A stretch of 10,016 bases of DNA from JADLDV01 sp964546355 (GTDB lineage: Bacteria; Patescibacteriota; Minisyncoccia; Phycocordibacterales; UBA9973): assembly GCA_964546355.1 (NCBI GenBank), contig CAZJJM010000019.1, positions 1 to 10,016 on the forward strand. The letters run 5' to 3'. Shown one piece after another: positions 1 to 3,229 of this stretch (within the stretch, counting starts at the first letter, position 1; each line of letters starts with the position of its first letter). The translations under genes and the position numbers were made by a program. The notes beneath the pieces were generated by a model that made no database searches, was not told the origin of the DNA, and saw only the letters and a program-made list of their open reading frames with translations.

Positions 1-109
1 TGTTTGTAAGAGAAAGGATACCCTGGACAATGTGTCCGTGTGTTGTTTCTGTCATATGGTCTGAGTATAACATAGACAAGATATTTTTCTATAAAAAATA
101 CTCTACGTA

Positions 110-138
110 TTGACTAAATAAATAATATGTAATATGGT
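110..138 (+). promoter_or_regulatory. Putative sigma70-type promoter for the first gene
   Basis: The -35 box TTGACT (110-115) is followed by a 17-bp spacer and the -10 box TATGGT (133-138, four of six consensus bases). A start near 145 would give a leader of about 25 nt before the ATG at 170. The surrounding 1-169 holds no supportable gene. A second, weaker pair, TTGTTT (43-48) and TATAAC (66-71), also has a 17-bp spacer and could be an alternative start. Confidence 0.5.
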
Positions 139-169
139 TTAGCAAGAACTATATTCAATCTTACTCACA

Positions 170-523
170 ATGAATGTAAAAAAATTAAATTCGGACCAAC
201 TTCTTGAAAGATACGAGAAAGACATTCTATATGATGCCCATCAGACAGAAACAAAAATACAGCGATCAAGGGCAAAACAGGAAATTCATGATCGTGGGAC
301 TACTATGTTTTCATCAATTGCCAAAAGAATGAAAATAACTTTTTCTTCAAATTCTTTAAAAGAATTTTACGAGGAATTACTTATGGCATATGCTCGACTG
401 ATAAGTGGTATGATTGATTACTATCAGTTACCCAAAGGACCCTATGCTTCCACTGTAAAATATCGTGATCAAAATCCTGAAGCGTGGATTGCGTATTGCG
501 AATCACAATCTAAGTCTAAGTAA
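170..523 (+). CDS. Hypothetical protein, 117 aa, unrecognised
   Basis: I do not recognise this protein. It starts at an ATG about 25 nt downstream of a predicted transcription start and ends in TAA. There is no Shine-Dalgarno sequence before the ATG. The N-terminal 60 residues are highly charged and probably helical (EKDILYDAHQTETKIQRSR region). A more hydrophobic helix follows around residues 65-85 (FYEELLMAYARLISGMIDYY), then a Pro/Tyr-rich stretch and a Ser/Lys tail. No signal peptide, membrane segment or cysteine motif is visible, so it is probably a small cytoplasmic, largely alpha-helical protein. A strong terminator follows immediately, and the gene has its own promoter, which suggests a monocistronic unit separate from rpsP. 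Reality as a gene is supported by this flanking promoter and terminator; function is unknown. Confidence 0.72.
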   Translation: MNVKKLNSDQLLERYEKDILYDAHQTETKIQRSRAKQEIHDRGTTMFSSIAKRMKITFSSNSLKEFYEELLMAYARLISGMIDYYQLPKGPYASTVKYRDQNPEAWIAYCESQSKSK

Positions 524-533
524 GTTTTTTAAC

Positions 534-558
534 ACCGCCTTTAAATAAGGCGGTTTTT
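534..558 (+). terminator. Intrinsic terminator after the first hypothetical gene
   Basis: ACCGCCTT (534-541) pairs perfectly with AAGGCGGT (547-554) around a 5-nt loop, and the 3' arm runs into TTTTT. It lies 11 nt after the stop codon and ends 17 nt before the -35 box of the rpsP promoter. Confidence 0.9.
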
Positions 559-575
559 ATGAGACCCTATATTCC

Positions 576-604
576 TTGACCAGAAAGTCCTTATCTGGTA
601 GTAT
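576..604 (+). promoter_or_regulatory. Putative rpsP promoter giving a near-leaderless mRNA
   Basis: The -35 box TTGACC (576-581), a 17-bp spacer and the -10 box TAGTAT (599-604) predict a transcription start near 611. That is only about four bases before the rpsP ATG at 615. This placement also argues against the in-frame TTG at 576 as the start codon, because that TTG is part of the -35 box. Confidence 0.6.
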
Positions 605-614
605 ATCCCTATAT

Positions 615-911
615 ATGTTAAAGATCAGATTACAACGCATTGGTCGCAAGAATGAAACACATTTTCGTCTTGTTTTGACTGACTCAAAAAACGCAACAAA
701 GAGTGGAAAGTTTTTGGAAATTCTTGGTTCATATAATCCAAAATTAAGTACATTCGTTTGTGAAAAAGCAGAGGTAAGTAAATGGATTGCAAATGGTGCG
801 CAAGTTACTCCGACAGTTCACAACTTCCTCGTGAAAGAAGGTGTTGTAGAAGGGAAGAAGAAAAACGTTCTCCCAAAGAAAAGTCCAACAACAAAGCGCA
901 AAGAGAAATAA
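615..911 (+). CDS. rpsP: 30S ribosomal protein S16
   Basis: S16 binds 16S rRNA in the body of the small ribosomal subunit and is needed for 30S assembly. The 98-aa product opens with the family signature MLKIRLQRIGRKN, followed by FRLVLTDS, a GKFLEILGSYNPK block (residues 31-43) and the WIANGAQVTPTVHNFL helix near residues 57-72. The last 20 residues form a Lys-rich tail, as is common in this family. ATG 615 was chosen because the signature begins there; an in-frame TTG 39 nt upstream lies inside the promoter. No Shine-Dalgarno sequence is present and the predicted 5' UTR is about 4 nt. In many bacteria rpsP is first in an operon with khpA, rimM and trmD. Here a terminator and a new promoter separate it from khpA. 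Confidence 0.96.
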   Translation: MLKIRLQRIGRKNETHFRLVLTDSKNATKSGKFLEILGSYNPKLSTFVCEKAEVSKWIANGAQVTPTVHNFLVKEGVVEGKKKNVLPKKSPTTKRKEK

Positions 912-919
912 TTATTCTC

Positions 920-966
920 ACAAAACCATTCCAAAGAGAAATCCACGGAATGGTTTTGTTTTTTGT
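920..966 (+). terminator. Intrinsic terminator after rpsP
   Basis: ACAAAACCATTCC (920-932) pairs over 13 bp with GGAATGGTTTTGT (947-959) around a 14-nt loop and is followed by TTTTTGTT. The T-tract abuts the -35 box of the khpA promoter at 967 with no spacer. Confidence 0.9.
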
Positions 967-994
967 TTGACATGAGGTATTAGTACACTATAAT
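967..994 (+). promoter_or_regulatory. Consensus sigma70-type promoter for khpA
   Basis: TTGACA (967-972) and TATAAT (989-994) are both perfect consensus hexamers, with a 16-bp spacer. The predicted start near 1001 gives a leader of about 60 nt that can form a small hairpin, AGTGT (1008-1012) with ACACT (1022-1026). Confidence 0.85.
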
Positions 995-1061
995 GAATAC
1001 GGACAGGAGTGTCTCGTCGGCACACTGACTTCAGTTTACAAAATTTAGACAGACTTGAAAT

Positions 1062-1385
1062 ATGGATCACAAAGAAATGGATAAAGATTTTCTTGAATAT
1101 GTTGTCAAAGCGCTTGTCGACAATCCTAACGATGTAAAAATCGACCGGACTGTTGATGAGATGGGTGTATTGATTACACTTACCGTGAACGCACTCGACA
1201 TGGGCAAGATTATCGGACGACAAGGTAATACTGCAAAAGCGATTCGCACACTTCTCCGTGTTATTGGTATGAAAAACAATGCACGAGTCAATCTTAAGAT
1301 TAATGAACCAGAAGGCGGGATGCCCGCAGGAAGCGCATCAATGAAATCTGTTGATGACGCAATGGAAGATCTCAAAGGAATTTAA
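1062..1385 (+). CDS. khpA: KhpA-like KH-domain RNA-binding protein
   Basis: This is a small single-KH-domain RNA-binding protein of the KhpA (YlqC) family. Characterised members dimerise or pair with KhpB/Jag and bind many cellular RNAs. The family N-terminus is clear (FLEYVVKALVDNPNDVKI, residues 10-27). The KH core follows, with the GxxG loop IGRQG at 51-55 and the helix NTAKAIRTLLRVI at 56-68, and a final strand ARVNLKI at 74-80. The start is ATG 1062; M6 (ATG 1077) is a possible alternative and would keep the whole domain. At 107 aa the protein is longer than the usual 75-85 aa because of a Gly/Met/Ser-rich tail of about 26 residues (82-107). Its place between rpsP and trmD matches the classical gene order, but it has its own promoter and terminator. 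Confidence 0.93.
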   Translation: MDHKEMDKDFLEYVVKALVDNPNDVKIDRTVDEMGVLITLTVNALDMGKIIGRQGNTAKAIRTLLRVIGMKNNARVNLKINEPEGGMPAGSASMKSVDDAMEDLKGI

Positions 1386-1399
1386 TTAGTACAGAATAT

Positions 1400-1427
1400 A
1401 AAAACCGCAAACGCATCTGCGGTTTTT
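1400..1427 (+). terminator. Intrinsic terminator after khpA
   Basis: AAAAACCGCA (1400-1409) pairs with TGCGGTTTTT (1418-1427) around an 8-nt loop. The T-run and the flanking A-run could allow the hairpin to work on both strands. It lies 15 nt after the khpA stop. Confidence 0.9.
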
Positions 1428-1431
1428 ATTA

Positions 1432-1459
1432 TTGCTTTTATTTACAAAAAAGATACACT
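1432..1459 (+). promoter_or_regulatory. Possible weak trmD promoter
   Basis: TTGCTT (1432-1437), a 16-bp spacer and TACACT (1454-1459) form a weak promoter-like pair directly after the khpA terminator. It would start transcription near 1466, two bases before the trmD ATG. The match is modest. It is called mainly because the preceding terminator implies that trmD needs its own promoter. Confidence 0.35.
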
Positions 1460-1467
1460 ACACACAT

Positions 1468-2154
1468 ATGCATTTCCATATCATCACCATTTTCCCATCT
1501 ATGCTTGATTCGTACCTCGGCGAATCTATTTTGGCGCGCGCGATTACAAACAAGAAGATCAAAGTCACGACATACAACCCTCGCGATATTACCAAAGACA
1601 AACACGGTAAAGTTGACGATCGTCCATATGGCGGAGGTCCGGGCATGCTCATGACTGCTCAACCGATACTCGATACCGTGAAGAAAATCATCCGCAAGAA
1701 AAAATCTGCAAAATGGAAAGTAATCATTACCCTTCCTGGTGGTAAAATGCTGTCCAATGTCTATGCATCTCAAACAGTCAAAAAGTATACCGATGTGATT
1801 ATCGTTTGTGGACGATATGAAGGTATCGATGCACGAGTAAAGAAAGGACTAAAAGTACTTCTACCAAAAGGGAGCAGTATCGATGAAGTCTCGATTGGGG
1901 ATTATGTACTCACTGGTGGAGAATTACCTGCAATGGTTATGATCGATGTGATGTCACGACAAGTGGTAGGTGTTCTCGGCAAGATTGAATCACTCGAAGA
2001 ATCCCGTGCATCATCTTCAGAAATGTATACTCGTCCACCAGTGCTCCTGATAGAAAAAAAGAAACTCATTGTGCCAAAAGTGCTTCTCTCTGGGGATCAT
2101 AAGAAGATAGATGAATGGCGAGAAGGGAAGGACAAGAAAAAACTAGAAAAATAA
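1468..2154 (+). CDS. trmD: tRNA (guanine-N1)-methyltransferase
   Basis: TrmD transfers a methyl group from S-adenosylmethionine to N1 of G37 in tRNAs reading CNN codons, which prevents +1 frameshifting. The 228-aa product has the SPOUT-family hallmarks: MHFHIITIFPSML at the N-terminus, DDRPYGGGPGMLM at 50-62, the knot segments ITLPGG (87-92), IIVCGRYEGIDARV (111-124) and SIGDYVLTGGELPAM (142-156), then SR (163-164, equivalent to E. coli Arg154) and YTRPPVL (187-193). ATG 1468 is chosen because homology begins there; an in-frame TTG at 1432 overlaps the promoter region. Three things are unusual. The loop between IDARV and SIGDY is about eight residues longer than in E. coli. The linker after GVLG is short and lacks an Asp at the place of E. 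coli Asp169. The C-terminus is about 27 residues shorter than in E. coli. RimM and rplS, its usual neighbours, are absent. Confidence 0.95.
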   Translation: MHFHIITIFPSMLDSYLGESILARAITNKKIKVTTYNPRDITKDKHGKVDDRPYGGGPGMLMTAQPILDTVKKIIRKKKSAKWKVIITLPGGKMLSNVYASQTVKKYTDVIIVCGRYEGIDARVKKGLKVLLPKGSSIDEVSIGDYVLTGGELPAMVMIDVMSRQVVGVLGKIESLEESRASSSEMYTRPPVLLIEKKKLIVPKVLLSGDHKKIDEWREGKDKKKLEK

Positions 2155-2159
2155 AGAAA

Positions 2160-2200
2160 AATACCCTATGAATTCAACATTTATAGGGTATTGACTTTTA
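2160..2200 (+). terminator. Probable intrinsic terminator after trmD
   Basis: AATACCCTAT (2160-2169) pairs with ATAGGGTATT (2183-2192) around a 13-nt loop, five bases after the stop codon. The following tract (GACTTTTA) is a poor U-run, so termination may be partial. The 3' arm overlaps the next promoter's -35 box by two bases. Confidence 0.65.
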
Positions 2201-2219
2201 TGTAAAAATATGATATTAT
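2191..2219 (+). promoter_or_regulatory. Promoter of the lipoprotein gene, extended -10
   Basis: TTGACT (2191-2196), a 17-bp spacer and TATTAT (2214-2219) are preceded by an extended -10 TG at 2211-2212. The predicted start near 2226 gives a leader of about 90 nt with a long hairpin. Confidence 0.75.
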
Positions 2220-2240
2220 ATATTCAGATGTATGGTTAGT

Positions 2241-2295
2241 ATTTAATTAGTTTTCAAGGTAGATAACTTAAGTCTTTCTTGAAAATTAATTAAAT
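2241..2295 (+). promoter_or_regulatory. Long 5' UTR stem-loop upstream of the lipoprotein gene
   Basis: Positions 2241-2258 pair with 2278-2295 over 18 bp, with one G-U pair, around a 19-nt loop holding the palindrome ACTTAAGT. The structure lies inside the predicted leader and ends 21 nt before the ATG at 2317. No T-run follows, so it is not a terminator. It could stabilise the mRNA, bind a regulator as an inverted repeat in DNA, or affect translation. The pairing is seen; any role is inferred. Confidence 0.55.
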
Positions 2296-2316
2296 TATTA
2301 ACAAATAAAATTAAAT

Positions 2317-2664
2317 ATGATGAAAAAATTAATTCCATTATTTTTTATAGCTTTTATTATTGCTACGTTACTTAGTTCTTGTCATGAATTTTTTTATTCT
2401 AATGATAAAAAAGCAACTCTTTTTTCTAAACCAAAACAAGAATCTATTACTGAGTATGATAAAAAAGGCAAGATCATTAGTTACCATACCTGGACTACTG
2501 TAACTGTTGTTTGTCAAAACGGAGATACTCTAAAAAACATTATCTGTGCTGATGGTTTTGAGGAAGATTTACATGACAAGAAATTACCAAGACTTATCTA
2601 TATTCGTTTTGATCAACGATACCGTGACGGTTTTTGGCAAGCTATATCTTGTGTAGAAGATTAA
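2317..2664 (+). CDS. Putative lipoprotein, 115 aa, function unknown
   Basis: I do not recognise a family. The N-terminus is a typical lipoprotein signal: charged MMKK, a hydrophobic stretch at residues 5-19 (LIPLFFIAFIIATLL), then the lipobox L19-S20-S21-C22. Cleavage before Cys22 and lipidation would anchor the mature 94 residues to the outer face of the membrane. The mature part begins with a Lys/Ser-rich linker, then TEYDKKGKIISYHTWTTV (residues 45-62), which looks like a beta-hairpin. Two cysteines (VVCQNG and IICADG, residues 64-79) may form a disulfide, and the segment YIRFDQRYRDGFW follows. Start ATG 2317 or the adjacent ATG 2320 are equivalent. The gene is AT-richer than its neighbours. 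It has its own promoter, a structured leader and a terminator, so it appears monocistronic and unrelated to the translation genes beside it. Confidence 0.8.
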   Translation: MMKKLIPLFFIAFIIATLLSSCHEFFYSNDKKATLFSKPKQESITEYDKKGKIISYHTWTTVTVVCQNGDTLKNIICADGFEEDLHDKKLPRLIYIRFDQRYRDGFWQAISCVED

Positions 2665-2723
2665 AATATTAGGAAATTGATAAAAAGGAAAACTAGCGAA
2701 TCTTAATCGTACAAACAGTATAG

Positions 2724-2760
2724 AAATCCCAAAAACATTGCTTTTGGGATTTTTTTATTT
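2724..2760 (+). terminator. Intrinsic terminator after the lipoprotein gene
   Basis: AAATCCCAAAA (2724-2734) pairs over 11 bp with TTTTGGGATTT (2742-2752) around a 7-nt loop and is followed by TTTTATTT. It lies 59 nt after the stop codon; nothing else is seen between the stop and the hairpin. Confidence 0.9.
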
Positions 2761-2811
2761 CAAATCAGACACCAAAAGTCAATAATTGACACAATTCTCC
2801 TTATTTACTAT
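2758..2811 (+). repeat. 54-bp direct repeat, copy 1, ending at the N gap
   Basis: This stretch is identical over 54 bp to 2982-3035. It contains the palindrome GTCAATAATTGAC (2778-2790), the -35 box TTGACA (2786-2791) and the first three bases of the -10 box (TAT, 2809-2811), where it is cut by the N run. Divergence on the left begins at 2757. The right end coincides exactly with the gap, so the true extent of identity is unknown. Confidence 0.95.
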
Positions 2812-2814
2812 NNN
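2786..2814 (+). promoter_or_regulatory. Promoter copy 1, -10 box truncated by Ns
   Basis: TTGACA (2786-2791) is followed by a 17-bp spacer and TAT, then Ns. If the unsequenced bases match copy 2, this is the same near-consensus promoter. It would then fire into the gap toward the GC-rich gene end at 2824-2919. Confidence 0.55.
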
Positions 2815-2821
2815 NNNNNNN
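2812..2821. other. Assembly gap (10 N)
   Basis: Ten undetermined bases join two contigs. The left contig stops precisely where the 54-bp repeat stops matching knowledge, a typical place for an assembly graph to break. The real gap length may differ from ten. Confidence 0.98.
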
Positions 2822-2823
2822 CT

Positions 2824-2919
2824 GGCGACGGGGGTGACGTTGGTCCGCGGATGGGTGAATACATGGCGGGGGGCCAGTGGGGCCCCGAGGGTTTGCTCTT
2901 GTCTTTCCACTCTGAATAA
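2824..2919 (+). CDS. Possible 3' end of a truncated gene, GC-rich
   Basis: I do not recognise this product. Downstream of the N gap, one + frame reads 31 codons to a TAA at 2917-2919; the 5' part, if any, lies in the gap. The peptide is Gly-rich (GDGGDVGPRMGEYMAGGQWG, then PEGLLLSFHSE). Bases 2822-2890 are markedly GC-rich and use GGG, GGC and CCC, unlike the AT-rich codons of all neighbours. A strong terminator follows 27 nt after the stop, and a promoter copy lies just before the gap, so a small transcription unit is plausible. The other two + frames are less convincing: one hits TGA at once and the other runs across the terminator. The GC-rich part can also form a hairpin (GGGGCC 2870-2875 with GGCCCC 2881-2886). 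A structured RNA, foreign sequence or misassembled fragment are real alternatives. Confidence 0.3.
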   Translation, partial: GDGGDVGPRMGEYMAGGQWGPEGLLLSFHSE

Positions 2920-2946
2920 TGTATTGATGATTTTTGATACGGTGAT

Positions 2947-2984
2947 AATGGCTTTCTCGAATAGAGAAAGCCATTTTTTCTTTT
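2947..2984 (+). terminator. Strong intrinsic terminator before the rpoB promoter
   Basis: AATGGCTTTCTC (2947-2958) pairs perfectly over 12 bp with GAGAAAGCCATT (2964-2975) around the loop GAATA, followed by TTTTCTTTT. It ends whatever is transcribed across the GC-rich segment and isolates the rpoB promoter from upstream read-through. Confidence 0.93.
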
Positions 2985-3035
2985 CAAATCAGACACCAAA
3001 AGTCAATAATTGACACAATTCTCCTTATTTACTAT
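2982..3035 (+). repeat. 54-bp direct repeat, copy 2, upstream of rpoB
   Basis: Exact second copy of 2758-2811, offset by 224 bp. Like copy 1, it begins directly after the T-tract of a terminator. It contains the palindrome GTCAATAATTGAC (3002-3014) overlapping the -35 box and ends inside the -10 box. Confidence 0.95.
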
Positions 3036-3038
3036 ACT
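3010..3038 (+). promoter_or_regulatory. Near-consensus rpoBC promoter
   Basis: TTGACA (3010-3015), a 17-bp spacer and TATACT (3033-3038) form an almost ideal sigma70-type promoter. The predicted start is near 3045, about 185 nt before the rpoB ATG. The 13-bp palindrome GTCAATAATTGAC (3002-3014) covers most of the -35 box and could be an operator, although part of its symmetry follows from the -35 sequence itself. Confidence 0.85.
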
Positions 3039-3044
3039 GTATTC

Positions 3045-3229
3045 GATTGCATGATTGTGTTATTGGTGTCGCGATCGTGATTTTCTAAAAATCATCTTAT
3101 TTTCATTAGTATTTTAATGCTGGGGATGACACAAAAGTAGTACCGAATAAGCAACCTTCTAGAGAGGGGAGGGCTTGTTTTTGTTTTATTTTCTGTGGAT
3201 AACCCAAGCGCACGAGATTTTGTCCTATT
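3045..3229 (+). promoter_or_regulatory. rpoB 5' leader with possible attenuator
   Basis: This leader of about 185 nt holds, in order: a nine-codon ORF (MIVLLVSRS, ATG 3051, stop TGA 3078-3080) starting only about six bases from the predicted transcript end; an AT-rich hairpin TGATTTT/AAAATCA (3078-3084 with 3088-3094) that begins on that stop; a seven-codon ORF (MLGMTQK, 3117-3140); and a terminator-like hairpin at 3149-3176. Promoter, mini-ORF, hairpin and terminator ahead of rpoB together resemble a transcription attenuator. No antiterminator pairing was found by eye, so the regulatory role is inferred. Confidence 0.4.
3149..3194 (+). terminator. Intrinsic terminator inside the rpoB leader
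   Basis: AAGC (3149-3152) pairs with GCTT (3173-3176). After a two-A bulge, CCTTCT (3155-3160) pairs with 3167-3172, with two G-U pairs. The loop is AGAGAG, and GTTTTTGTTTTATTTT follows. The fold is imperfect but the U-rich tail is strong, so partial termination about 50 nt before rpoB is plausible. The purine run AGAGAGGGGAGGG here is too far from the rpoB ATG to serve as its ribosome binding site. Confidence 0.6.

Noticed and set aside
25..37. Inverted repeat GGACA-ATG-TGTCC near the window start
   Set aside because: It is a five-base stem with a three-base loop, without a T-run or any nearby promoter overlap, and is expected by chance.
576..614. Upstream in-frame TTG start extending S16 by 13 residues
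   Set aside because: The S16 signature begins at ATG 615, and the TTG is the first part of the promoter -35 box TTGACC, so the extension is not translated.
1432..1467. Upstream in-frame TTG start extending TrmD by 12 residues
   Set aside because: TrmD homology begins at ATG 1468 (MHFHIITIFP). The upstream part overlaps the khpA terminator tail and a possible promoter.
2822..2890. Resemblance of the GC-rich segment to the 5' region of 16S rRNA (GGGTGA, TGGGTGAATAC words)
   Set aside because: Only short words match, the order and spacing of conserved 16S elements are not kept, and no adjoining rRNA sequence is present.
2808..2999. Minus-strand frame across the GC-rich segment
   Set aside because: It reads through the terminator hairpin and the gap, has no promoter, and shows no recognisable motif.
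2786..3013. A 75-codon + strand frame across the N gap
   Set aside because: It runs through promoter copy 1, the N run, the perfect terminator at 2947-2975 and repeat copy 2, so it cannot be a real gene.
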